From Muraenolepis orangiensis (lineage: Eukaryota; Chordata; Actinopteri; Gadiformes; Muraenolepididae), in assembly GCA_027704905.1 (NCBI GenBank), contig CM051005.1, positions 7,581,143 to 7,645,142 of the forward strand: a stretch of DNA of 64,000 bases. Direction: 5' to 3'. The notes below the pieces were generated by a model. The model was not told the origin of the DNA and did not search any database. It saw nothing but the letters and a program-made list of their open reading frames with translations. Positions 1 through 16,845 of this stretch are shown in pieces; within the stretch, counting starts at the first letter, position 1; each line of letters starts with the position of its first letter. A program made the translations under genes and the position numbers.

Positions 1-313
1 CTATTAACAGGCAGGTAGGGGTTAGGGCATCTTACCCCAGGACTAGTCTAGGGGTGGAGGAGTCTTATTGCCGAGCATCCGGCCAGCGCTCATCCCTCAT
101 ACTAACTAAATGCAATTCCCCATCTCATACTTCCTGTGGGTATACTTCCTGTACGTCCGTTTACTGCAAGCAGAGGAGAACGACTGATGGTGCAGACAAT
201 TTTTTGATTAAGAATTTGACGAAGCTCTCTCTCTGGCTCCATCTCCCCCCCTCTCTGTCTCCCGATTCCTTCCCAGCGAGATGACTACCCAACACTCAGC
301 GGCCGCTGCTCAC

Positions 314-2461
<2,148 letters not shown>

Positions 2462-3158
2462 GGAGGAAACCAGAGAAGAACCGAACCGAACCGAACCGAA
2501 CCTCCCCGCCTACCCTCTCTAGCGATGATGGGAGTGGGGGGTGACAGCGAGTGAGGAAAACGCGTGTGAGTAAAGCGAAAGTACTCGTGTACTTTCTTAT
2601 GTACTTTCTTTTTTATGTTCAGAAATGTGTATAACGCTACATAAGTGTGTGTATAAAAGACAATTAGCGAGACTACGACTTCCCAACATGTTTTGACGCA
2701 TGTTATAGTCGAGTTACAGTTATCAGTTGATCAGCTGATTTCTACTATATATATAATGACATGTCACAACAATCACACACATGTTATAAAACCCACCTGT
2801 TTACGCCGACCAACTTAAAATGTACTCGCGAATAAGGAGTCGTATGACGGTTTTCTTGTGCTTTTCTATATACGATCAAAAACACCAAACTTGTTTTGAA
2901 CTTTCTCTTTCCGCAAATAGTTTTCATTGGTCACGTAAAACACACGTCACACACGTATGTGTCGCTGATTGGTCAAAAAGAGGTGCCCCCTTTGAGGGGC
3001 TTTCCAATGCAAGTCATACATACATAATAACTTTTTTTCTTTTAAAGTAATAAACACACGTTTACACACTAATAAGCGTCATGCGTAATGAACATAGAGG
3101 TTTATTAGTGATTGACAGGAAGGCTATGCAGTCACACCAAAGACTTTATGACTTAAAC
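2462..3158. other. Spacer between the cflar start and the catip 3' end
   Basis: Contains the cflar 5' flank, with a short CCGAA pentamer run at about 2484-2502, followed by AT-rich sequence. No coding exon or transposon ends recognised. Confidence 0.6.
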
Positions 3159-3164
3159 TTTATT
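3159..3164 (-). terminator. AATAAA poly(A) signal of catip
   Basis: AATAAA on the minus strand, about 144 bases past the catip stop codon (3308-3310). It is the first such hexamer downstream. Confidence 0.6.
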
Positions 3165-3307
3165 AAAACACAGCAGTGCACAGCACACAGTCAAAAGTGT
3201 AACTAGGGATGCTTATGTTTTATCATTATTTGTATTATTATTATGAAAGTTTTAATTACAGTAATGCTTTTACAAGATACGGTCAAGATGAAGTTTGATC
3301 CTGGACG

Positions 3308-7967
<4,660 letters not shown>

Positions 7968-8006
7968 GGTACTTCCGAAATTCAAAGTGTAAAACACGCA
8001 GGCCTA

Positions 8007-8370
8007 TGTAGTATAATTTCTAGTCGGGTGGAATAAGAATCTTTCTGAGGTCCGGATACTAAGTTCAATGTCTTTATTGAACAAAGCATCAAATGAACGC
8101 ATCTGCTACAGCAAAATAGACCCTACCTGGTTCCAATTCGCAGACTGGCGACGCGCTCCTTTACCAAACATTATATAGACAATAGCATCATGAAACATCG
8201 ACTACTCCTATTGGTCAACGTAAACAAACATCAACTAATACTATTGGTCTGAGAGGTACAACCAGTGTCCACTACTCTGGTTGGTCACGGTGTCTTCATC
8301 GTGACGTCACAAGGGGGGGTCGTATCCCTGGCAACGCCTGTTGGTCGCCTCAACACGCACGGCCCTTACA
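8007..8370 (-). mobile_element. LTR (probably solo), minus orientation
   Basis: On the minus strand it starts TGTAAGGGCC, has a TATATAATG box and an AATAAA signal, and ends ACTACA. A second copy is the host of the hAT element at 16.7-19.7 kb. It sits about 40 bp upstream of the catip start codon. No clear target duplication and no coding sequence. Confidence 0.6.
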
Positions 8371-8578
8371 ATGCATACAGTATCACAGATAGTGTTTTAG
8401 TTTTATACTTAGTGTATAAAAATACACTACACCTACTTGGGACTTTTCCCTAAGGAAGGCTACCTAATGAGCGACAATCCACGTTGTGATTGTTGTCTTA
8501 AGGTTTACCAGTATATATATATATATATATTTATTTTGATAGCAAATTTCGGCCGAGAAAACAACGTCGCAAAAGGAC

Positions 8579-8591
8579 GTTGCCTAGCAAC
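8579..8591. promoter_or_regulatory. RFX X-box (GTTGCCTAGCAAC)
   Basis: Matches GTNRCC(0-3)RGYAAC exactly with a 1-nt spacer and is palindromic over 15 bp. RFX factors drive ciliary genes. It lies 612 bp upstream of the catip ATG, beyond the inserted LTR. That it controls catip is inference. Confidence 0.6.
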
Positions 8592-9314
8592 GATTGCAGT
8601 ACCGTAACTGTTCTTTAAATGCGCAGTAAAACAGAACCATGTGCGTGGTTTTATATATCGAAATATATGGCTTTCAATGAATTGTATGCATAGAAACACA
8701 TTGAACATGCGACACAAACAACAAACACCACTAAACATTTTATTCATCAAAATATAGTACACATTCATAAAATGACTCATTTAAATCTGTATGTCTTATG
8801 CTTGGCAGCCTGGATCTGCAAACCGATTTGGCTACCAGTAGCAACGTTACAGTTCCCATACAATAGTACAAAATTAAAAGATTTAAAAGATGACCTCAGC
8901 TATATCGGGAGGATTGAATCCGCTTCATTGGTCACATAAGTGAAATTTGCAGGGCTGCCCCCGATTAGTCGACCAAATGTTAATCGACCAAAGAGTCGTT
9001 AGATTCAAGAGACTTTATTTATCCCGAGGGAAATTAAGTCATTAGTCGATCAAGCTTTCATTGGTCGTTAATAAAAAAATATATATCATCCGACACGTGA
9101 TAGAGGACAGCAGCGGCGCAGAGGACAGTGAGTCCGCACCAAGGAAGCAGAGGGAAGAGCAGCAGGAGATATCAATAAGAAATAAATGAGGAACGCTATC
9201 TAAGCTATCCTAAGCTTGAGGAACGCTATCCTAAGAATGTGTGTATGAGTGTCGTGGTGTCGTGTGCGTGCCTCAGAACAACAGATTAATTGACGGCATG
9301 AACATGTGGCTTTC
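8592..9314. other. Spacer with short repeat fragments
   Basis: Contains a block at about 8951-9090 with fish-repeat character (GACTTTATTTATCCCGAGGG). No exon recognised. Confidence 0.5.
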
Positions 9315-11446
9315 TCAGCTGGAACAGGGCGAGAACACAAGTTTTCGGCGTAGGGTCATCTTCTTGGCTTCGGACATTTGAGTCTTTACGGCGCCGCTTC
9401 CAAAGAACTTCTTCTGGCTAACGTCATTGTTTACGCGGTAGAGAATCTCCATGATATCGTCGCCCCTGGAAAAACACAAAACACAAGCCAACAAAGTTGG
9501 AATTAGGCCATGACACGGTTAAAAGATAGTGCGGGGGGGGTGGGGGGGGGGGTTACATCTTGTGTCTATGTTACTAGACTTTGTTACACTGTTGAAATTG
9601 CAAGCTGGAGTACCCGGGGCATCCCTCCCGAAGCCGCTTGCAGAGAGACTGGATGAAACAGCTGCCGTCTTCTATGTGTCTGGTCGCTTGGTACTTCTTA
9701 ACGGTGGCCATGGCAACCAGGAAATCAGCATCCACTGGGATGAAGACCACCGGGGGCCGTCCTCCTCCACCTCCTCCACCTCCACCTCGGCCAGGTCGTC
9801 CATGACCACTGCCGGCTGGAGAGTGTTCCCTTGGCAGGCCTGGATGAAGAACACCTTGGGCTTTTCCAGCAGACCTGAGCTGTGTTGTCCGTCGAAAGCG
9901 GAGGTGATGTCCTCGATGGGCAGCCGCTTGAGGTCAACACCGGTGACCTGGCCCTCGGCGCCATGACTCAGGATGCAGCAGACAAAGGCGTCGCCGTGCC
10001 GCAGGGGCTTGCGCAGTGTGGTGAACTTGCCGTCGGACCACTCCTGCAGCTTGTACTTCTGAAGTGCCGCCAGGTCATTCAAGGCCGCCAGGTCATTCAA
10101 GGCCGCCAGGTGCTTTGTGACCTGCTCCATGTCACTCTTCGTTTGGTCCTTACACATAATGACGTGGAAGCCAAGCCAGCTGAACACGTCTGCCAGACTT
10201 CCTGTGGGAAAATAGAGAAAAGGCAACTGGGTGAATGAGCAGTCCTTTGAAGACAACCAGTGGCGTGTCCACATGTAGTAGGGGTGGCCTCTGGGTCTCC
10301 TGGGGGTGGGCTCTGGGTCTCCTGGGGGTGGGCTCTGGAGGTCTTGAGAGTGACCTAGGGGTGACCTCTGGGGGTCTTGGGTGTGACCTAGGGGTGACCT
10401 CTGGGGGTCTTGGGAGTGACCTAGGGGTGACCTCTGGGGGTCTTGGGAGTGACCTCTTGGGGTCTTGGGAGTGACCTAGGGGTGGCATATCAATAACCTG
10501 CAGCCTAGCCTGATGCAGAGAAATTGATTATTACTTAAATGAAAAGGAATTCAATGTTTAAAATAAAACATAAATTAAAAGGAAAATGAAAAAACATATC
10601 CCTGGGCTAGCCATGGACACGCCCCCTGCACCAGGTAGCGGGTTTTATCGAATACCTACTTGAGTCCTTCTCTGTTCCACGTCTCTTGGTGCCATTCTGG
10701 AAGTTCTCATTGTTAATGATCACACAGAGACCCGTGGGTTTGCTGGATAACAGATATGAGTTGTCCTGCGAACAGAGCAGACAAGCAGATACATGGTTTT
10801 GAGTCCATCCTCTCTTCTGCTGTGTGAAAACAGGATAAGAAGCAGTAGTTACCGCCGTTTTTTTTGCATACTTTCATACCATAACCTATACTTGTTCACA
10901 ATGTGTGTGTGTTTACGGAGGAGCATCAGGTATCTATGTGACATCAAACGTCTGATTTGATAAATGAGGCACGTCTGTACAGTAAAAGTCCAATAACATT
11001 TATAAAATCGGTGCAAGTCTGCGTTTTAATTTGACTAAAACATGTCAGTTCACTGTTGGATGACATCATCCGATTTGGTCTAGTATTCCGGGCTTTGCAG
11101 TTAGTTCGAGTTGAAGACCACGACAAAACATTACCGTGTTTAAAGTGCTAGGTGAGACGGTAGACCCGGTGTGTTCCAGGTCCAGGGTCCTCAGCTGAGG
11201 GAAAGTCTCCAGGACGTCGTCGCACTGCAGCACCTTGACGAACTCCGCTTGTCTCCCTTTTAAGATGAGGTTGTCCACCAGCTTGATCACGTGATCCTCC
11301 GCGGTGCCCTTCAAGATGCCTTTCAGATTGTTGTAGTCGCGACGGGTGATCAGCTTTTTCTCGAAAACCTTGTCGAGTATATATTGGTGATCCGTGGACA
11401 GGATGCCCTGAATGGCGGTCTTGTTGCGCACAATGGGTTCTTCCAT
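9315..11446 (-). CDS. casp20: CARD-containing caspase-8-like caspase (casp20/CARD-casp8 type), frame break
   Basis: Cysteine protease of the apoptotic/inflammatory initiator class. Exons: 11135-11446 (CARD: AIQGILSTDHQYILDKVFEK, then DYNNLKGILKG), 10660-10765 (GLCVIINNENF), 9614-10201 (p18 and start of p10), 9315-9465 (p10 end, MTLRRKLVF then stop). Catalytic His is in CCILSHGAEG and Cys in FIQACQG. A CARD in place of two DEDs on a caspase-8-type catalytic domain fits the fish CARD-caspase-8 (caspase-20) group. Two oddities: an 18-bp unit repeated three times (NDLAAL), and a frame change between AEVEVEEVEEDG and VVFIPVDADFLVAMA (about 9750-9790), equivalent to one missing base. The p10 motif reads GSCFIQ where caspases usually have G-S-W-F/Y-I-Q. 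Could be a sequencing indel or a recent pseudogene. Confidence 0.75.
10280..10485. repeat. Minisatellite in casp20 intron 2
   Basis: Degenerate units of about 30 bp built on CTGGGGGTCTTGGGAGTGAC with shorter variants. Confidence 0.85.
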
Positions 11447-11737
11447 ACTTTGAAGCTCAGGCGGGAAGACTGAGAATGTTAAAAAGAAAGAGACTGAGAG
11501 AGCAGAATCGGCCTCCATTTCTATACATCCGTAATCGCTTGAATTGGATCTGCTTTGTCGCAACTTTCCACGTTTCATAACTTCAATCGTGCCTCGAAAA
11601 CTACTTGTCCCCAACAAGTTATTTAATAAAACAAGTAAAAAGATAATGTATATTCCTTTTTCATAAAAATATTATACATTTTGTACGCCGTCCACCCCGT
11701 CATAATTGGGTTAATGGCCCTTTAAAAAAACTGACTG

Positions 11738-12619
11738 ATGCAATCAGTGACGTCATCACCAGCATTTAGACTTTCTTCAGAGGAGGCTGAAACAACTGCT
11801 GCTGGTAAGGTAAATGATTATACTATATTTTCTTTATTTTTGTCATATTGTGTCGCCAGGCGATATCGTGAACGTCGTGATGCTGACCCAGAAAGAAGAA
11901 GAAAGAAAAATAGAGAAGAAAATACCTTGAGAAAGAGAGGGCCAAGTGGCAAAAAGACAGAGATTGGAAAGAAGAAGGGTGTCAGTGAGCTGAGTGAGAA
12001 AGAGAAGAGGGGAAAAAGAGATAAATGGAAGGAGGCAAAAAGGCAAGCCAGAGCAAATGCCAGGGCCATTGCTTCGATACAAGCAGAGACACCCCCCAGC
12101 ACACCTGAACCTCAGCCTGAGCCAGGGCCCTCCAGGCTGGAACATGAACATTTAGTTATGAAGGAGGAGGCCACAATGGTTGAAGTTCAGGAGCTCACAG
12201 TTGGACAGAAACCAGATAACTCTTGGAGACCTGAAGTGATAGAAGCCAGGCACATTAGAGAGTGGTGTGTTGTTATAGAAGCCAGGCACATTAGAGAGTG
12301 GTGTGTTGTTATAGAAGCCAGGCACATTAGAGAGTGGTGTGTTGTTATAGAAGCCAGGCACATTAGAGAGTGGTGTGTTGTTAAATATGACAACGATGCC
12401 TACCCAGGTGTCATTTTGGAAGTGGAGGGGCACAGTGTTAAAGTAAAGTGCATGCACTGCAACAGTACCAACACATTCTATTGGCCAAGTCCCCGGGAGG
12501 ACATAAGCTGGTACCATGATGGCCAGATACTTTGCCTCATGCCAGAACCACAAGCTCTTAACAGGCGCTCACTAAAGATTGAGCCGTCTGTTTGGGAGTA
12601 CGTGGCAGATCAATTATAG
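11738..12619 (+). CDS. Unrecognised basic protein with a 12-residue tandem repeat
   Basis: Only sizeable plus-strand ORF in the first 30 kb not explained by a known transposon. A likely intron at about 11,801-11,860 (GTAAGG to CGCCAG) joins a short N-terminal exon to RYRERRDADPERRR. The following ~100 residues are Lys/Arg/Glu-rich. Next is IEARHIREWCVV repeated four times without change (36-bp units, about 12,239-12,382). The C-terminus has a compact domain with KVKCMHC and WPSPREDISWY, ending VWEYVADQL. I associate this architecture with repeated fish hypothetical proteins near mobile elements, but cannot name a function. Start codon uncertain. Confidence 0.5.
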   Translation: MQSVTSSPAFRLSSEEAETTAAGKVNDYTIFSLFLSYCVARRYRERRDADPERRRKKNREENTLRKRGPSGKKTEIGKKKGVSELSEKEKRGKRDKWKEAKRQARANARAIASIQAETPPSTPEPQPEPGPSRLEHEHLVMKEEATMVEVQELTVGQKPDNSWRPEVIEARHIREWCVVIEARHIREWCVVIEARHIREWCVVIEARHIREWCVVKYDNDAYPGVILEVEGHSVKVKCMHCNSTNTFYWPSPREDISWYHDGQILCLMPEPQALNRRSLKIEPSVWEYVADQL

Positions 12620-12744
12620 ATGTAGATGTTAAGGTAAAGAACTGTTCCAATTATCAATTGATCTAATGTTCAAATTGTTGTAGTGGTCAAATACCTCTAT
12701 ACTAATGTTGATTAATGCAGATTCTTCTACACCAACGTTCTGAA

Positions 12745-12789
<45 letters not shown>

Positions 12790-13697
12790 TTTTTAATAAA
12801 TGAATTTTATTTACAAGTTTTCTGTGGTTTCGCTTAAAACAAATGAGGACCAAACAGTATCCTGGAAAGTTTGACCCAATATATTTTTGTTATTAGATTC
12901 TATTTAGAAAAGAAAGTGAAACTATCGCAGATATTGCCGTAATTTCAATATTGTCAAGGGAACTTTCCCATTAATTAAAAAAGATTACTGAGAAAGGGAC
13001 ACAATATCTTTAAAAAAAAACGACATATTAGAATTACTATGCAATATCAATGTATTTATTCTACTTTGAATTTGTCCATGACAGGGTGGACATTTTTTGC
13101 GATTTTCTCATGTATTGTGTACTTATTGTATGATCATTTATTTAAAAATGCTGGAGCTTGACCAACATGCATTTCTAACAGCCTAAGGTCTACTTATTTA
13201 AATCAATACTAAGTTAAATGGAAAATCTCTGCTTTTTTCGGGGGAAATGATCAGGTCCCAAAGGCACTTTATAGTGATATTGACCCACCTACACCAGCCA
13301 CACTTTCACTTTCACCTTCAACTAATAACAATGCATGCTGAAACAAAAAAAATCCAAATAAGTGGATAATAACACTTACTGCGCTTTTCCCCCTCACTTT
13401 TACACACACACACGCACACACACACAGTCATGAGCTTACCTCACTCAACGTGTTTCCTCAAATTCGACGGAGAATTCTTATAGGAAGAAATCGTGTGGGA
13501 CTGAGGCAGTCACAGAAGGCATTTGTAAACAAAGGAATCCTTCTTCAACGAAATCCTTTAAATAAGGTGATGGGTGGTGAAGTGCCGAGTTTAAGTCAGG
13601 ACTGTAATGGATGGCTGTTACTACTGGGTCGCGTGCATAGCTAGCCTACAGTGAATAGGAGCAACCCATATTGCGCGCGCTGTACCCTGATTGGTGT
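12620..13697. other. AT-rich spacer with (CA)n
   Basis: Holds a CA run at 12,749-12,787 and an ISRE-like GAAAGTGAAACT near 12,914. No exon recognised. Confidence 0.5.
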
Positions 13698-14462
13698 TCT
13701 TCTTCTTCTTCTTCTTTGGTTTAATGGCGAATCGCTTCCACTTGGAGCATATATCGCCACCTGCTGTTGATTTATTTAATGTTAAATCCTCAGACCAGTG
13801 TTTTTGAGAAACTTGAGGATCAGCTTGTTTATTTCATTTCTTGAGTTACTTGCGAATATTGCCTTGAAATCCATGTCCTTGATGTTATGTTGTTCCAGTG
13901 CAGTTTTCAGAATGAGCCTTTGCCTTGAATATTCCGGGCAGCTAAAAAACACATGATGTATTGTCTCTGATTGTTGGCAACCGTCACAATTGCCATTTGG
14001 ATGTTTTCCAATCAGATGCAGTGATGAGTTTAGTCCAGAGTGACCCATTTTTTATCCTGCTGATAATGCTCTGTTCTCTTCTACTACTCCCCCAAGTGCT
14101 TTCCGTTCCTGCTTCCCTTTGTATCTGGTATAAATGTGGTCCTTTGGTGCTTCTGTCCCATAACGTTTGTCATTGTTGCTTGATGACAACTTTTGTAACG
14201 GATTTGATTTCTGCTCTACTGATGGGTACCATAATATCCATCTGATTTGCTTTCAAACCACATTTTGCCAGTTGATCCACTACCTCATTCCCTCTAATAC
14301 CCACATGCGCTGGAACCCACACAAATTGAACAACAATTCCCAAATGGACTAACCTAAACATGATGTGTAAAATGTCATGTAAAATATCCTGACGACATTC
14401 TGAAGAAAAGTTGTTTATACTCTCCAGAGCTTTCCTACTTTGACCTTTAACTCAGGAACATA
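13698..14462 (-). mobile_element. LINE 3' end with RNase H domain (I/Nimb-like)
   Basis: On the minus strand: RNase H motif VWVPAHVGIRGNEVVDQLAK, then a C-terminal piece with CDGC-type knuckle (NGNCDGCQQSETIHHVFFSC), a short UTR, and a GAA-repeat tail (TTC run on plus at about 13,699-13,715). Frame interruptions show decay. RNase H with APE-type RT is typical of the I group. Confidence 0.7.
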
Positions 14463-14715
14463 AAATGCCCTGAGTTAAAGGTCAAAGTAGGAAAGCGAAC
14501 GAGTGATCACATCGCAGTATACACAGTAGAGATGATGGCTATCTCACTAGCACTTCAGTGGATAGAGGAAGTACAGCCAATGAGAGTGGTCATTTGCTCT
14601 GACTCCAGCGCAGCTCTGGAGAGTATAAACAACTTTTCTTCAGAATGTCGTCAGGATATTTTACATGACATTTTACCAGTGGTGAAGCGTCAGGGCCTTC
14701 AAGGTATTCAGAGAA
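14463..14715 (+). mobile_element. LINE RNase H fragment, head-to-head with previous
   Basis: Encodes MAISLALQWIEEV and ICSDSSAALESI in plus orientation. It shares the 5' sequence of the neighbouring minus-strand fragment, creating an inverted repeat around 14,462. Confidence 0.7.
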
Positions 14716-15097
14716 GACCCTGGAACTCTCAGATGAAACCAAAAAATCGAATTAATTGTATTAATAAAATGTAATACAATTTAATAACATTTAATACAAT
14801 TTAAATAAAATGAATAAATGAGAATCGTATCTGTGTTATATTACATTGTTACGTTGATTTGTTTGTCTTTCTCGGTCCATGCACGACGCATTTGAGTGGT
14901 TTTGTGTTGGAAAAACAATGCAACCAATCAGATATGTTTCTGGGTTGCTGGGAAGAATATCCTTCAACGCTGACAACGTATTCCCGCTGACATTGGCCCA
15001 ATTTGATCAACCAATCATATCGTGATTTGTAGCCAATGGGCGCGAGAGTGGATCTAGCGTAGTGTTACGTTTTCTACGTTGTTTTTTTTACGTCAAA

Positions 15098-15305
15098 ATG
15101 GCAACAGGTGAAGATGATGTCGTTGCGGATTTATTGTCTGAACCATTTTCAAGACGACCATTTAATATTAAGATGGACATAATTTAAAAAGGCCGTCCAA
15201 CACCTGACAATCTGGAGCTGACTCAAGTACTTAAAGCAGGCTATGTTCGCCATTTTCAGAGTAGCAACTGGGAACGATCCCCGTGGCTAACGGGCTCTAC
15301 TAGCC
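15098..15305 (+). pseudogene. Remnant of a ZMYM1/TTF-finger-type hAT protein start
   Basis: Reads MATGEDDVVADLLSEPFSRR, a stop, then KGRPTPDNLELTQ and VRHFQSSNWERSPWLTGST, the usual start of this transposase-derived protein type in fish. In-frame stops show it is dead. Confidence 0.55.
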
Positions 15306-15649
15306 ACAAGAGGCTCTACTGATGGGAGTGCTTGCTATTTGGGACCGACAAGAGAGCAGGGAATTGGAACTTATTTTGGATCTGAAAAGCGATCATCTTT
15401 ATGACCTGATGGTGGTCGAACAATTCATCCAGGAGGACAGGAGAATGGATTTGGTCTTTCAGTGAACATCATTGGTGAGTGAGACTCATTTGTCTTTGCT
15501 GGTTTTGTCTCAGTGTTGCGTCTCGTTGAGCTGGTTGGTGCATTTTGTTCCCACACACTTGTTGACTGATTAGTTAATGGCTGTCTTGGGTTTGTTAAGC
15601 GTTGTTGTGCATTTGAATTGAGAGTTTGGACTTGATCTTTCTTTGCATC

Positions 15650-15845
15650 GCTTAACGTAACTAAGAGTTACAAAACCGCGATCAATAATCACCTAATTTG
15701 CATATGTCTTGTCATTAGCACTTTCACCTTTTCACTTTCATTTTGACAGGTGAAAGTGCTAATGACAAGACATATGCCAGAGACATTTGGTGATTATTGA
15801 TCGCTATTTTGGAACTTAAAGTTCCAAAGTTACGTTAAGCCTTTT
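15650..15845. repeat. Foldback (inverted repeat, arms about 85-95 bp)
   Basis: Left arm about 15,652-15,734 and right arm about 15,747-15,841 pair imperfectly around TCACCTTTTC; both contain the block ATGACAAGACATATG or its complement. Confidence 0.8.
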
Positions 15846-16082
15846 CACGTGAAGCGTGTTAGACCGTCCCTTTAACCGATAGCCTGTGTGGTGGTCTGTG
15901 GTGGTCTGTTACTTCACTACATGGACACTGCTTTACAACTATGGTACACTTGGGAATTGGCTGCGACAATCTGATCTTCCTAAATGAGGTAAGGCATAAA
16001 GTGACTCCTCCGTGACGTCCGTCTGACTAGAACAACTGAATTTTCGAATGGTGGTGGTGATGGTGTGGGTGGTGGTCTACAG

Positions 16083-16405
16083 CAGGGGTTCCCAAAGTGG
16101 GGGTCGCGGGACCCCGAGGGGGGGGGGGGTCGCGAGATGATTTCAGAATCCTCTTGATGTGACCATGAGGTTTTTATTGTTAATAATAACGTGTGCATAG
16201 ATATTTTTATATATGTACGGGTGACGAAAAAGGAATTTTGATTCCGACAGATTCACGACAGTATCATTTGGAGCTGAAAAAAAAAGCTGGTGAAGCTCTG
16301 CGCACATGTTGTTTTTAATGTTCCAGTCCCTCCGGTGATAGTGGGGGGGGGGGGGGGGGGGTCTGTTATGTTGGGGGTCGCGGCTGAAAAGTTGTGGAAC
16401 CCCTG
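16083..16405. mobile_element. hAT MITE with 8-bp target duplication
   Basis: Ends CAGGGGTTCCCAAAG and AACCCCTG, flanked by GTCTACAG at 16,075-16,082 and 16,406-16,413. Internal poly-G runs; no ORF. Confidence 0.9.
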
Positions 16406-16441
16406 GTCTACAGAAGGTCCAGTTGTGATAGACACGCTTCG

Positions 16442-16574
16442 CCACTGCATTTTACACATCATGTTTAGGTTATTCCATTTGGGAATTGTTGTTCAATTTG
16501 TGTGGGTTCCAGCGCATGTGGGTATTAGAGGGAATGAGGTAGTGGATCAACTGGCAAAATGTGGTTTGAAAGTG
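16442..16574 (+). mobile_element. LINE RNase H fragment cut by LTR sequence
   Basis: Near-identical to part of the 13.7-14.4 kb LINE (WVPAHVGIRGNEVVDQLAK) and ends abruptly where LTR sequence begins. Confidence 0.7.
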
Positions 16575-16845
16575 TAGTATAATTTCTACTCGGTGGAATA
16601 AGAATCTTTCTCAGAGGTCCGGATACTAAGTTCAAGGTGTTTATTGAACAAAGCATCAAATGAAAGCATCTGCTGCAGCAAGTTTATGGCTCAAACGGTT
16701 TGAGCCATAAACTTGTGACGTGACGATGAAGACACCGTGACCAACCAGAGTGCTGGTTGTACCTCTCAGACCAATAGTATTAAGTTGATGTTTGTTACTT
16801 TGACCACTAGGAGTAGTGGATGTTCTATGATGCTATTGTCTATAT

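Noticed and set aside
9529..10238. Plus-strand ORFs of 145 and 118 residues
   Set aside because: Antisense shadows of the caspase catalytic exon on the minus strand.
11447..11617. N-terminal extension of the CARD ORF to 11,617
   Set aside because: Upstream residues look like untranslated or intron sequence, with an acceptor-like TTCTCAG before the CARD start; Met at 11,446 directly precedes the CARD.
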